Positions 18,016 through 28,500 of a DNA stretch of 64,000 bases are shown here, piece by piece. The stretch comes from JAIROC01 sp031553535 (GTDB lineage: Bacteria; Bacteroidota; Bacteroidia; Bacteroidales; WCHB1-69). Where the stretch lies: contig JAVBLM010000032.1 of assembly GCA_031553535.1 (NCBI GenBank), positions 1-64,000 on the forward strand, read 5' to 3'. The number at the start of each line of letters is the position of its first letter. Position 1 is the first letter of the stretch. A program made the translations under genes and the position numbers. The notes beneath the pieces were generated by a model that saw only the letters and a list, made by a program, of their open reading frames with translations, ran no database searches and had not been told where the DNA came from.

Positions 18016-18168
18016 GAAAAACCAGACGTGATTTTTGTGAAAACCACACTTGTTTTTACTCCAACACAAGCGTGATCTGCTCCCAACACAAGCATGATCT
18101 CACTTCATAACAAGCTTGATCTCACTCCGTGACAAGCTTGATTTCAGCCTGAAACAAACACAATTTTA
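18016..18168. repeat. Degenerate 22-bp tandem repeat array
   Basis: Imperfect units of about 22 bp (core ACAAGCnTGATCTCACTC) run head to tail; the best copies are at 18061-18150, with worn copies on both sides. There are no spacers, so this is not CRISPR. It occupies the gap between hutU and the convergent lipoprotein gene and has no credible reading frame. Confidence 0.6.
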
Positions 18169-18275
18169 TTTTTATCCTGCCTGCATTTTTTAACAGATAT
18201 GCTATCCTCCTGATTTGGAGCGGATAATCTGATTTTTTACTAATCGCTTCCTTTTCGTGGTGTAGGCTGCATAAA

Positions 18276-18309
18276 ACAAAAGAGACCGCCTTTTGGACAG
18301 TCTCTTTTT
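18276..18309 (-). terminator. Terminator of the BamE-like lipoprotein gene
   Basis: The arms AAAAGAGACnGCC and GGACAGTCTCTTTT form a stem of about 12 bp with one mismatch and flanking A and T runs, so it can work in either direction. It begins about 20 bp past the stop codon of the minus-strand gene that ends at 18330. Confidence 0.65.
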
Positions 18310-18329
18310 AAATACAAAATAACTCAAAA

Positions 18330-19097
18330 CTATTTTTTAGCCTTTGTCGTTGCAATATGAACCTTATCTCCTTTGTGTTTCCAGATAATCGCAGAAACAT
18401 TCATCTGTTCAACATCCTGATCTCTTACAACCTTTCCATCCGAAGTGATACCGTCAAGTTCATAAAGGATATTTGATTCTTCATTATATAAGAACACTTT
18501 ACCATTTCTAACAAAATGTTTCATATCGTGTCTCAAATTACGAACTTCTTTAGCCGACATACCAACATGGATTCCGTAAGAATCGGTCCTTGATTTATTT
18601 TTTTTATCATCTTTGCTGTGTTTAGTCTCTGTAAAAGAGATATAATCTATTGTATTAGGGTCATTGGGGTTACTTACAACGGTCATGATTTCTTCTCCTC
18701 TTTTACCATAAGTAGTTACTGTTCTGGTTGTATTTTCCGGTTCAACAGAAAAACTATAATAGGTCGTATCTACTGTTTTTACAGGAGTAACGTTAACTGC
18801 AGCCAAATTTTGTTGAAGATTATTCGTTGTAACTTTTGCAGGTGCGGGTGCAGGAGTTTCTTTAGCTGGAGTTGATGTTTTATGCGTAGTTTTCGCATGT
18901 GCAGGTTCAGTATTAGAAGGACCTACAACTGGAATGCTGTAAATCAATTCTTCCTCTACTAAAATGGGTTCTTCTTCTATCATAACTTCTTCGGTTTCCG
19001 AAGCAACGCTTTCTTGTGTATCTTTCGGTTTATTGTTACAAGAACCAAGAAAGATAACTGCTGAGCCTAATAAGGCAGAAATAACAACTTTTCTCAT
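18330..19097 (-). CDS. Lipoprotein with BamE/SmpA-like C-terminal domain
   Basis: This 255-aa protein has a lipoprotein signal (LGSC, Cys20). An acidic stretch (about 28-52) and a Pro/Ala/Thr/Lys-rich linker (about 60-95) look disordered and periplasm-spanning. The C-terminal part from about 165 contains 'YGIHVGMSAKEVRNLR', the GMs.xEV.xLr turn seen in BamE/SmpA-like folds, and ends in a Lys-rich tail. Family knowledge suggests an envelope-associated small fold, but I cannot name a specific function. The gene stands alone: hutU converges on its end, and the threonine aldolase gene diverges from it. Confidence 0.6.
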   Translation of the reverse strand: MRKVVISALLGSAVIFLGSCNNKPKDTQESVASETEEVMIEEEPILVEEELIYSIPVVGPSNTEPAHAKTTHKTSTPAKETPAPAPAKVTTNNLQQNLAAVNVTPVKTVDTTYYSFSVEPENTTRTVTTYGKRGEEIMTVVSNPNDPNTIDYISFTETKHSKDDKKNKSRTDSYGIHVGMSAKEVRNLRHDMKHFVRNGKVFLYNEESNILYELDGITSDGKVVRDQDVEQMNVSAIIWKHKGDKVHIATTKAKK

Positions 19098-19248
19098 TTT
19101 TTTTCTTTTTATATTTTAAATAAATTAATAATGCCTTTAAGGCTTGTTCTGCTTCATAACAACAAAAAAAAAAAATTGTTCAACAAAAAAACATATTCTT
19201 TTGCTTTTTTAATTTTCTTTTAATAAGTCGCTATTGAAAAAGAATGTA

Positions 19249-19256
19249 TAATTTTG
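19249..19256 (+). promoter_or_regulatory. Predicted promoter -7 box for the threonine aldolase operon
   Basis: TAATTTTG matches TAnnTTTG and lies 37 bp before the ATG at 19294, in the A/T-rich divergent gap. Confidence 0.45.
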
Positions 19257-19293
19257 CACCCGAAATATATAAAAATTGTAATAAATACCTGCT

Positions 19294-20319
19294 ATGAGAA
19301 GCTTTGGAAGTGATAACCATTCCGGAATACATCCTGAGATCATGGATGCTATAATGGAGGCAAATAGTAATCATGTGATCGCGTATGGTGACGATTATTG
19401 GAGTAAACAAACTTCGAAGAAAATAAAAGAAATCTTCGGAAAAACTGCGGAAATATTTTTTGTTTTCAATGGAACCGGAGCCAATACAGTTTCTTTGCAA
19501 GCACTTACACAATCGTTCCACTCTATTATCGCGCCTCAAACAGGCCATATTGTGGTTGATGAATGCGGCGCCGTGGAATTCATGACCCGGTCCGCACTAA
19601 AAACAGTTGAAACCATAGATGGAAAACTTTCTCCCGAACTCATAAGACCATTGTTAACCAATTGGGGAGAGGCGCACCACTCTCAACCAAAAGTAGCTTA
19701 CATTTCGCAGTGTTCGGAACTGGGAACGGTATATTCCCCCGGTGAAATAGCTGCATTGGCAGATTTATTACATCAGCATAACATGTATCTCCATATGGAC
19801 GGAGCCCGGATTGCAAATGCGGCTGCATCACTGAACAAAACATTAAAAGAAATAACTACCGATTGTGGTGTAGACATCTTAAGCTTCGGAGGGACAAAAA
19901 ACGGCATGATGATAGGAGAAGCTGTTATTGTTTTTCGCCCTGAACTGGTAAACAACTTGCAATATATTCGTAAGCAATCTGCTCAATTATTTTCAAAGAT
20001 GAGATATATTTCCTGCCAGTTCCTGGCCTATTTCAATAATAACTTATGGCTCAGGAATGCGCAACATGCAAACGATATGGCTCAACTGCTTCGAAAGGGA
20101 ATAACCTCTATCGGTAATTTCGAATTCACACAATCTACGCAGGCAAACATCCTTCTTGTAAAGATGCCGAAGCCGGTTATCGAGCAATTACTCAAAAATC
20201 ATTTCTTCTATATCTGGAATGAATCCCTTGACGAAATACGTTTAGTTACTTCATGGGATACTACCGAGGAAGATATTAACCTTTTCCTGCATAACCTGAA
20301 AAAAGCATGTCAACATTAA
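19294..20319 (+). CDS. ltaE: Low-specificity L-threonine aldolase (PLP-dependent)
   Basis: The 341-aa protein belongs to the fold-type I PLP beta-eliminating lyase/threonine aldolase family, which cleaves threonine (and allo-threonine) to glycine and acetaldehyde. Recognisable elements are the N-terminal SFGSDNHSG.HPEI segment, the 'YGDDYWSK' turn, 'FNGTGANTVSLQAL' for cofactor binding, HMDGARIANAAASL with the PLP-binding Asp, and SFGGTKNGMM, whose Lys is the expected Schiff-base residue. Length is normal for the family (about 340 aa). The last 13 bp overlap the next gene, indicating a two-gene operon. Substrate range within the family cannot be read from sequence. Confidence 0.87.
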   Translation: MRSFGSDNHSGIHPEIMDAIMEANSNHVIAYGDDYWSKQTSKKIKEIFGKTAEIFFVFNGTGANTVSLQALTQSFHSIIAPQTGHIVVDECGAVEFMTRSALKTVETIDGKLSPELIRPLLTNWGEAHHSQPKVAYISQCSELGTVYSPGEIAALADLLHQHNMYLHMDGARIANAAASLNKTLKEITTDCGVDILSFGGTKNGMMIGEAVIVFRPELVNNLQYIRKQSAQLFSKMRYISCQFLAYFNNNLWLRNAQHANDMAQLLRKGITSIGNFEFTQSTQANILLVKMPKPVIEQLLKNHFFYIWNESLDEIRLVTSWDTTEEDINLFLHNLKKACQH

Positions 20320-20900
20320 TCCCGGAAAAACATCCGATCCCTCCATTTTATCCGGAGAAGGCGCAATGGCTATTCTTGGGAAGTTTTCCTCCGAAACGTG
20401 AACGATGGTCTATGGATTTCTTTTATCCTAACTTCCAGAATGACATGTGGCGGATTTTCGGTTTGGTATTCTTCGATGATAAAACCCATTTCGTGAATAA
20501 CGACAGGAAAAGTTTTCAGAAAGAGGCTATAATTACCTTCCTAACAAAGCAGCACATTGCCATGTATGACACGGCAGAGACAGTAATCAGGCATAAAAAC
20601 AATGCTTCCGACAAAGATCTGGAGATTGTAACACCTACCGATATTTTAGGCGTTATAAAAAACCTTCGGGATTTACACAACATTGTTACCACAGGACAAA
20701 AAGCATCCGAAACACTCCTTGAACAGCTTACCCAAAGAAAGATCGACATACATGCCCCAGCTATCGGGTCGTATTCTGTTTTTTATTTCAACGATAGAGA
20801 ACTGCGTTTATACCGGATGCCTTCTTCGTCAAGGGCGTATCCCCTCTCATTAGAGAAAAAAGCAGAAGTTTATAGAAAGATGTTCAAAAGCAACAGGTAG
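20307..20900 (+). CDS. Uracil-DNA glycosylase-fold family protein
   Basis: This 197-aa cytosolic protein resembles the uracil-DNA-glycosylase superfamily branch with a LFLGSFPP motif (replacing the GxxPG loop) and NDMWRIFG. The C-terminal PSSSRAYPLS segment stands where family members have the DNA-intercalation loop. 'YDTAETVIRHKNNASDKDLE' resembles the segment after the catalytic pocket in mismatch (MUG-like) glycosylases. It overlaps the upstream threonine aldolase gene by 13 bp, so translation is probably coupled, although no metabolic link is evident. A base-excision repair role is inferred from the fold; activity is not certain. Confidence 0.62.
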   Translation: MSTLIPEKHPIPPFYPEKAQWLFLGSFPPKRERWSMDFFYPNFQNDMWRIFGLVFFDDKTHFVNNDRKSFQKEAIITFLTKQHIAMYDTAETVIRHKNNASDKDLEIVTPTDILGVIKNLRDLHNIVTTGQKASETLLEQLTQRKIDIHAPAIGSYSVFYFNDRELRLYRMPSSSRAYPLSLEKKAEVYRKMFKSNR

Positions 20901-20902
20901 AA

Positions 20903-20941
20903 ACTTCCTGTAAATTCTTTTAACTTGTGTAACCTCTGTTA
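20903..20941 (-). repeat. Dispersed AAGTTACACAAGTTA-type repeat
   Basis: On the minus strand this reads ACAGAGGTTACACAAGTTAAA followed by a second half ending ACAGGAAGTT, matching the dispersed intergenic repeat seen at 33828, 40600, 41300, 52625 and 54554. It fills the gap between two convergent genes. Confidence 0.6.
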
Positions 20942-20947
20942 TTAAAA

Positions 20948-21802
20948 TTACTGTTGCAGGGCTTTAAAATCTTTCGGCAGAAACCCATTCGGTTCTTTCG
21001 TTGATATTTGATGATAATCTCCATAATAGAGCTTCCCATCCGAACAACCGATAATGAACTTTAAACAGATTACATTCCGCACCTCGGAGTTACCCACCAA
21101 ATGCAAAAACACAACATTACTCTTCTTCTCATCAATCGCCTGCTGAATCGACTCTTCAGAGGTAATCACTACCCTATACGGGTAAACACCTTTAATCTTA
21201 TCCATGGTGTTGGCCAAAGTAGAGAGGTCGTTTTTAGTTAACCACAATTCCTTTGTCTTTACTTCACTACTATAATTATTAAAGATATCCTTAATCGTTG
21301 TGATATTTATTTTCTGTGTCAAAATATTTTTTACCGCATATTGGATCCCTTCTAAGATTCCACCCAGCTTATATCCGATTGCATCCTCATCACCCTCTTC
21401 GCTATAATAAGATAATGGGATAGATAATATTTCCGGCATTTTGTTCACATCTCCCGATTTATGCCCCATCATTAAAGTTAATACATTAAATGGCGGGTTT
21501 TTACCAATCCCCGTATATTCACCGATAACAACCATCAGGAAAGAAGCCTGCGGGGTTTTGCATAAAGTCTCAAATTGAGATAGAGAAATAATCTCAAAAG
21601 GAGTTATTTTCCAATGCCGTTGAGCAGCATCTTTGATATTATTATTGAAATCAGAAAACATCACATCCTCTAATACAATATATGTTTTAGACGACGTAAA
21701 TGCTTTAAGCGTTTCCGCATTGGGTGTCTTTATCTGTGCGTGTGAATAATTTCCTATATTTATTAATACAAGGAAAGCCCATAAAATATGCTTTATCTTC
21801 AT
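20948..21802 (-). CDS. Exported protein of unknown function
   Basis: The 284-aa product has an N-terminal signal peptide (IKHILWAFLVLINIGNYSHAQ) and no lipobox, so it is probably periplasmic. I do not recognise the family. The middle contains two similar-looking stretches: 'TYIVLEDVMFSDFNNNIKD' near 40 and 'PYRVVITSEESIQQAIDEKK' near 205. Both look like alpha/beta units that could belong to a tandem nucleotide- or ligand-binding-like fold, but no catalytic motif is visible. It stands alone between a convergent gene and the flippase gene, which ends 93 bp upstream of its start. Confidence 0.45.
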   Translation of the reverse strand: MKIKHILWAFLVLINIGNYSHAQIKTPNAETLKAFTSSKTYIVLEDVMFSDFNNNIKDAAQRHWKITPFEIISLSQFETLCKTPQASFLMVVIGEYTGIGKNPPFNVLTLMMGHKSGDVNKMPEILSIPLSYYSEEGDEDAIGYKLGGILEGIQYAVKNILTQKINITTIKDIFNNYSSEVKTKELWLTKNDLSTLANTMDKIKGVYPYRVVITSEESIQQAIDEKKSNVVFLHLVGNSEVRNVICLKFIIGCSDGKLYYGDYHQISTKEPNGFLPKDFKALQQ

Positions 21803-21895
21803 AACAATTATTTTTAAGGAGAAACGATGATCTTTGAAAAATTATTGCATATCAATATATTCAATTGTCATTTAAAGATTCATGCATTTCAAATA

Positions 21896-23413
21896 TTAAT
21901 CCTGATCATTAGGATGTTTATTGAAAAAAGAAAAGAACTTAGAAACAGAAAGTCGAATTACATTATTTGCTTCCGGAGATATATCCCAAAAATACATTGC
22001 TAATATAAATGAACCACCTAAAAGTAAGCTTCTCATAATAGCGTCAAGATATGGATTTCCCAAAAATGGAATTAAAATATTGAATACAAATATAACTCCT
22101 GTTAAGATAATCACTTTTAATATTCCCATTGAAAACGGATTAATCTTCATTTTCCAATTAACCAAACTTATTACAACTACATAATAAAGAAAAATAGAGC
22201 AAAGAGTTGATATGGATGCCCCTGTAATCCCAAATATCGGAATTAAAAGATAATTTCCTAAAATAGTAATTCCAGAAAGGAAGAAAACAAAAAATAACGT
22301 AAAATAATAATACCTTGAGATTGACAATACGGAAAAAGAAAAACTCCCTATCAATTCACACAAGCGAGTCAATGCAAGGAAAAACACAACCATTTTTCCT
22401 TGAGCATAAAAATCCCCATTAGGTAAAATTGCAAAAACATTATCTATATTTATCCATAAAAGTATAAAAACAAAAGCCCCTATCAAGAACTGATTTAAAG
22501 AAACTTTTTTAAGCAGGTCCCCTGCATGAGACATTCTCTTCTCCTTAATATGTGCAGATAACAATGGCATGGAAATATTATTTAAAGACCGGGAAGGAAT
22601 TTCTATAATATTTGCCATAAAAAAAGCAATTGTGTATATTCCTGTGAAAGAAAGCCCGCTAAGAGCTGTCACCATAAATACGTCAATTTTAGCAACAATC
22701 CCGGAACCAAGAGTTGAAAGTACCATGTATCCTGTAAAAGAATATATATATTTGCGTAAAGGTTTTCTCACATACGAAACATCATGTTGCAATGAAACAG
22801 AACCTATTTTGGCTATATAAATAAAGTCTACTAATGTTGCAATGCCATAAGATAATACATATAAGTAAATCATCCAGTCGAGATTTATAAACTTAAATGC
22901 ATAAAGCAAAAATATGACAACAGTTAATACACGTATCAAAACTTCTCTAACAAATCGAGGGACAACAATACGCATTAAAAGAAAAGAATACGTTTCAAAT
23001 ACAACCAGATAAGTCAGAAAAAAGGCTAATGGAAAAACCAGATAAAAGTAATTAACAAAAAGGGCAGCATTTTCATTAGAAAAAAATGAAATAATCTCTT
23101 CTTTAAAAAATAAGGCAATAATAAAAGTTAATATAATTCCTAAGAATGCAGTCAAGATAAGATAGAAGAAATAACCATTGTGTTTTTTATCTTCACTTTT
23201 AAAATAAGGGAAAAACTTAATTCCGGACGAAGGAATTCCTAACAACGCAATCCCTGAAATAAATAATGCAGCTTCCAATAGTACCCTTGTTAATCCAAGT
23301 TCCTCTGGAGTAAGAAATGCAGTGGAAACAAAAAAAGTAGTAAGAAACCCAATAAATGCTCCTACGTAATTAACAACAGTGCCTTTTAAACTTTGCCGTA
23401 TTATTACTCCCAT
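21896..23413 (-). CDS. Oligosaccharide flippase / polysaccharide exporter (MATE/MVF superfamily)
   Basis: The 505-aa membrane protein has about 14 hydrophobic helices throughout, a short cytosolic N-terminus (MGVIIRQSLKGTVVNYVGAF) and the usual Wzx/RfbX opening, with a charged break after helix 2 (SSGIKFFPYFKSEDKKHNG). Such proteins move lipid-linked sugar units or lipid precursors across the inner membrane. It is the third gene in a same-strand run after ileS and a VWA membrane protein, with only 26 bp between it and the upstream gene. No glycosyltransferase genes are nearby, so the substrate cannot be deduced. Confidence 0.75.
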   Translation of the reverse strand: MGVIIRQSLKGTVVNYVGAFIGFLTTFFVSTAFLTPEELGLTRVLLEAALFISGIALLGIPSSGIKFFPYFKSEDKKHNGYFFYLILTAFLGIILTFIIALFFKEEIISFFSNENAALFVNYFYLVFPLAFFLTYLVVFETYSFLLMRIVVPRFVREVLIRVLTVVIFLLYAFKFINLDWMIYLYVLSYGIATLVDFIYIAKIGSVSLQHDVSYVRKPLRKYIYSFTGYMVLSTLGSGIVAKIDVFMVTALSGLSFTGIYTIAFFMANIIEIPSRSLNNISMPLLSAHIKEKRMSHAGDLLKKVSLNQFLIGAFVFILLWINIDNVFAILPNGDFYAQGKMVVFFLALTRLCELIGSFSFSVLSISRYYYFTLFFVFFLSGITILGNYLLIPIFGITGASISTLCSIFLYYVVVISLVNWKMKINPFSMGILKVIILTGVIFVFNILIPFLGNPYLDAIMRSLLLGGSFILAMYFWDISPEANNVIRLSVSKFFSFFNKHPNDQD

Positions 23414-23439
23414 AATTTATTACTAAAAAACAACAATGA

Positions 23440-25518
23440 TTAATACGCTCCACTCCATTTCCTCAAAAACCATTCGGCTGCTAATAATGCAATAATTGCT
23501 ATCAATAACCAAATACTATCCAATAAAGACGTATGCTGTTTATTATAGTGCGCTACAGATTTAATTTCCTTGTTTTCTTTAATGGCGTCGTAGACGTTAC
23601 TCAAACTATCGTCCCGAAAACTTCTCCCATCGTTGAGAGAGGCTAAATTCTTCATCAATTGATAATCCGCAACTAAATTCATTGTTTCCAGATTTATCTT
23701 CTCCACACTAAACCGGCCTGTCTTGACATATTTCTCATTATTATAAGTAGTTCTTGCTTCCCATGAATAATCACCTTCAGGAAATAAACCTGCATCTAAT
23801 TGATAAGTCTTGAAACCACGGGAAAAAGCATAAGAATATGTTTTATTATCACGACTTGTTATGGTCATCAACACCTCCGGATCATTTACCAATTCATAGT
23901 TTTGATTATACAATTCCGCATCAAAACGGACATTTTCGTTTTCAGGATAAACATTTTTCCCCATTACTCGGAAGAAACTCCTATCCAACTTCGTAGAAAG
24001 GAATTGAAAAGTCTTGAATATTAATTCATCAAATTCTTCATGGTGATTTTCCAACATAAAATCATATAGCCTCCATCTCCACAAACCGTCTCCCAAAAAC
24101 ACTGCTACTTTATTCTCCGCATCATGATTAAACACAAACAACGGATAATTTGTAGTTACAGCCCCTATCTTCTGATACAATAAAACAGAAGCAGATGCAG
24201 AGACCTTAAAATTACCAAAAGGAACTTTTACCGGTGGAAGATTCGAAAAAAGTTGTTGTAACGAAGCAGAGACTGTATAATTAGCATAATTTTGATTATA
24301 TGCAGGAAAAGCATCATTAACCATATCTTTATTAATCAGTATCTGAACACCTGTGTTCAACTGGTTAAACTGTCCGTAATTGACTTGTGTTCCTAATACA
24401 TACAAACAAGGAATATGTACTCGCTGAATAGCGGCAATAAGATTAGCTGCCGGATTTTTGGAAGAGGGTAACTGATGTAGCACAACCATCTCATATTCTT
24501 CAACCTTGCCATTGAATTTATCAACAGGGAATGATTCTACTTGATATGCTTCACTGCTTTCCAACGAACGGGCAATAGCTGCAACATCAGGGTGAGGAGA
24601 ATTATATATAATAGCAACCTTCTTTCTTTGGTCGATTACCTCTATAAAAACATCTTTTACATTATTATCTTTTGTTATTTCCCCTTCTACCTCCGAAACC
24701 ATAACACGGTAACGTTGCAATCCTGATTTCTTTGCTTCAAAATTTACCCGCACCCATTCCGAGAAATTATTAGAATTAATACGGATTTCCTTTTCATATA
24801 CTGATTCATCATCATGGTAGATCGTCAAACGGGAACTTTGTCCGTTTAACTTATTGGCCCTTACCAGGATTTCAATTGGGAAAAAGTTATTACGGTACAC
24901 CGTTTTATTGGCATTGATCCGTGATATCAATATATCTTTATACAGCGTTGTATCACCCATCAAAACCGTATAAATCGGCTGCTTGATATGATTTGCCGTG
25001 TAATAAGGATCATTTCCGGTATTAAAAATCCCATCACTGAGCAAAACTACGGCCCCTACATTACGATTCGCATATACATTATCTACTTGTTCAAAGAATC
25101 CGGACAGGTTGGTTTGTTTATCCTGAAAGTCGACCACAGAGCCTTCCCGTAAACTATCTCCCAACAAATAGGATTCCACTGCATAATCTTTCTCTAAGTT
25201 ATCCAATAACCTTTGTAAATCTTCCTTGAATTGTCCTTGATAGAAAGAAGATTTATTACCAATCTGTAAAGAAGATGAATTATCTATTCCCACTAAAATA
25301 ATCGGCTTCTCCAATTCTTTAGTCACACGTTTGAGAATAGGATTCAATAAAAGAAAAGCAATCAATGTAACGGCAAGAGTACGCGTTGCAAAAGCAACTC
25401 TTTTTACCCATAACGGCAATTCGGGTTTATCCGATTTTATATAAAGTATTGCAGCGTATCCTACACCCAACAACACACATAAAGGTAAAAACCAAAGAGA
25501 GTACTCCGTTGAAAACAT
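23440..25518 (-). CDS. Membrane protein with VWA-like domain
   Basis: The 692-aa protein has two N-terminal membrane helices (about 8-25 and 40-62), a large extracytoplasmic part and one C-terminal helix (about 668-685) before a basic tail. The first part of the exposed region has VWA-like metal-site features: VGIDNSSSLQ (DxSxS-like) and LLSDGIFNTGND. A glutamine-amidotransferase-like middle region follows (KKVAIIYNSPHPDVAAIA), then a beta-rich C-terminal section. This layout is common to an uncharacterised Bacteroidetes family that I recall as conserved. It is probably involved in envelope assembly or stress, but no function is established. The start codon is 15 bp from the ileS stop, so the two are co-transcribed. 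Confidence 0.6.
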   Translation of the reverse strand: MFSTEYSLWFLPLCVLLGVGYAAILYIKSDKPELPLWVKRVAFATRTLAVTLIAFLLLNPILKRVTKELEKPIILVGIDNSSSLQIGNKSSFYQGQFKEDLQRLLDNLEKDYAVESYLLGDSLREGSVVDFQDKQTNLSGFFEQVDNVYANRNVGAVVLLSDGIFNTGNDPYYTANHIKQPIYTVLMGDTTLYKDILISRINANKTVYRNNFFPIEILVRANKLNGQSSRLTIYHDDESVYEKEIRINSNNFSEWVRVNFEAKKSGLQRYRVMVSEVEGEITKDNNVKDVFIEVIDQRKKVAIIYNSPHPDVAAIARSLESSEAYQVESFPVDKFNGKVEEYEMVVLHQLPSSKNPAANLIAAIQRVHIPCLYVLGTQVNYGQFNQLNTGVQILINKDMVNDAFPAYNQNYANYTVSASLQQLFSNLPPVKVPFGNFKVSASASVLLYQKIGAVTTNYPLFVFNHDAENKVAVFLGDGLWRWRLYDFMLENHHEEFDELIFKTFQFLSTKLDRSFFRVMGKNVYPENENVRFDAELYNQNYELVNDPEVLMTITSRDNKTYSYAFSRGFKTYQLDAGLFPEGDYSWEARTTYNNEKYVKTGRFSVEKINLETMNLVADYQLMKNLASLNDGRSFRDDSLSNVYDAIKENKEIKSVAHYNKQHTSLLDSIWLLIAIIALLAAEWFLRKWSGAY

Positions 25519-25533
25519 TATTTATAATTTATT

Positions 25534-28500
25534 TTATTTCTTTTCAATCAACATATCCACGCTCACTCCATCTACCAAATCAATATGCAACTTCCTTTTG
25601 TCAGTAATTTCATCCACCAGTACCAATTCTTCGCAAAGCGTTTCGGCACAGATATATTCTTCAAAGTTCAGCAACATTGCATCCAAGTCAGGATGATATT
25701 GTAATTGAATCTTAATTTTATCTACTACATCCAGATTGCTCTCTTTGCGGAAGTTTTGAATACGATTTACCAATTCCCTTGCCAAACCTTCTTCCAGCAG
25801 ATCCTGGGTAATCGTAATATCCAAAGCTACGGTTAAATTACCTTCATTTACTACCACCCAACCCGGAATATCCTGTGTAAATATCTCGACATCATCAAGC
25901 AACAGCTCTACATGCTGGTCGTCAATCATCATAACATATTTACCTGTTGTTTCAACAGTAGCAATATCTTCCTGGGTAAACTTTTCTACTGCGGCTGCAA
26001 TAGATTTCATTATTTTACCGTATTTCGGCCCGAGTGTCTTAAAGTTAGGTTTGATTTTTTTGATCAAGACATTATTTTCGGGTGTAAGGTATTCTATTTC
26101 CTTTACATTCACTTCCGATAAAATCAAACTCTTAACAGCTTCTATTTGCTGTTGCATCTGAGTGGAAAGAACAGGTATCATAATCTTTGCCAACGGTTGA
26201 CGAACACGCAGGTTATTCCGCTTCCGAAGGGAAAGAACCATAGACGATACCTGACGAGCCATTTGCATACGCTCTTCCAATTGTTTATCTATCAAGTCTA
26301 ATCTCGTCACGGGGAAATCCGTCAAGTGTACGGAATTTACTTCATAACGGCCGCTAACTTTATTCAAGTCATTAAATAATCTATCACTAAAGAATGGTGC
26401 AACCGGCGCCATCAACTGGGAAAGCACTTCCAAGCATGTATATAATGTTTGATATGCCGATATCTTATCTTCGCTATATTCCCCTTTCCAAAAACGACGA
26501 CGACATAAACGTACATACCAATTGCTCAAACATTCATCAACAAAGTTCTGTATCGCACGGCCGGCTTTCGTGGGTTCGTAATCATTATAATAGGAATCTA
26601 CGTCACGTATCAAAGAATTCAATTCCGACAATATCCAACGGTCTATTTCGGGACGCCTTTCATTCGGTATGTCTTTTTCTCTGTATGCAAAACCATCTAT
26701 GTTCGCATATAAAGCAAAGAAACTATAAGTATTGTACATCGTTCCAAAGAATTTTCTCCGGACTTCGTCTATTCCTTCTTTATCAAATTTCAGATTATCC
26801 CAAGGCTGTGCATTGGTAATCATATACCAACGGGTAGCATCCGGCCCATATGTCTCTATTGTTTCAAACGGATCAACGCCGTTGCCCAAACTCTTGGACA
26901 TTTTGTTGCCATTCTTGTCCAGAACCAAACCATTTGAAATAACTGCTTTATACGATACCGTATCACTGATCATCGTAGATATCGCATGTAATGTAAAAAA
27001 CCATCCACGGGTTTGATCCACTCCTTCCGCAATAAAATCGGCAGGGAAAGAATCTTTGATATTGTTTTTCGGATAGTAATACTGCGCATAGGGCATAGCA
27101 CCACTATCAAACCAAACGTCTATCAGGTCTGTTTCCCGGATCATCTTCTTCCCGCTGGGAGATACCAGAAATACATTGTCAATATAAGGACGATGTAAAT
27201 CGAAATCGTCATAATTTTCCGACTTATACGGATTCTCTTTCATAAACCCTGCTTCAATCGACTTTTCTATCTCCGCCCGTAACTGCGTAACAGAACTTAT
27301 GCAAAGTTCTTCATAACCATCTTCCGTACGCCATATCGGCAATGGTGTCCCCCAATAACGGGAACGGGAAAGATTCCAATCTACCAGGTTTTCCAGCCAA
27401 TTACCAAAACGGCCGGTTCCTGTTGCTTCGGGCTTCCAGTTAATTGTCTTGTTTAGTGCGATCATCCTGTCTTTTACTGCCGTAGTCCGGATAAACCAGC
27501 TATCCAAAGGATAATACAAGATCGGTTTGTTTGTACGCCAGCAATTCGGATAACTATGAGTATGCTTTTCTATCTTAAAAGCTTTATTCTCCATTTTCAG
27601 CATGACGGCAATATCTACATCCAGCGTTTTATCTTCCTCGGAAAGATCCGGGCAGTAGGCATTTTTGACAAACCTCCCCGAAAACTCAGCATAAAGATCA
27701 ACATTTACATACTCTTTCACAAAAGAAGGATCCAGATCCGTTAACTGAAAGAATCTCCCGCACCTGTCCACCATCGGTTGACGTTTTCCTTCCGCGTCAA
27801 CCATAAACAAAGGCGGTACGCCTGCCTGCTTTGCCACACGGTCATCATCCGCCCCGAAAGTGGGGGCGATGTGTACAATGCCTGTTCCGTCTTCCGTTGT
27901 AACATAGTCTCCGGCGATTACACGAAAAGCACCTTCCCCGGGATTCACCCAAGGGATGAGTTGTTCATATTTCAATCCAACCAGGTTTTCGCCTTTTGTC
28001 TCGGCAATCACAGCATAGGGGATATTTTTATCTCCATGGTGATAGTCTTCGAATTTCAAATCCGCATTCTTTTCAGGGAAAAGCGTATGCAGCAAAGCCT
28101 TTGCCATTACTGCCAGGATAGGAATTCCCGAATAGGGATTAAATGTACGAACCAAAACATAATCGATTTTAGGCCCTACCGCTAATGCCGTATTGGAAGG
28201 CAATGTCCATGGAGTGGTTGTCCATGCCAGGAAATATAAATTATCAGGGATGTGAGGATCTCCCGGAAATCCCCAGGGACATTTATCAAATTGCTGGTCT
28301 ACCACTATTTTGAATTGCGCCACACAGGTTGTATCCTTGACATCCCGGTAACAACCCGGCATATTCAACTCGTGAGAACTTAATCCTGTTCCCGCCGCAG
28401 GAGAATATGGCTGGATAGTATATCCTTTGTATAACAATCCTTTTTTATATATTTCGGATAATAAATACCAGACACTTTCGATATATTCATTTTTAAACGT

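Noticed and set aside
18016..18168. Possible CRISPR array (also considered at 29123, 40839 and 54299)
   Set aside because: Units are contiguous, with no unique spacers and no cas1/cas2 genes nearby; the Cas4-like gene at 55492 is in an unrelated operon.
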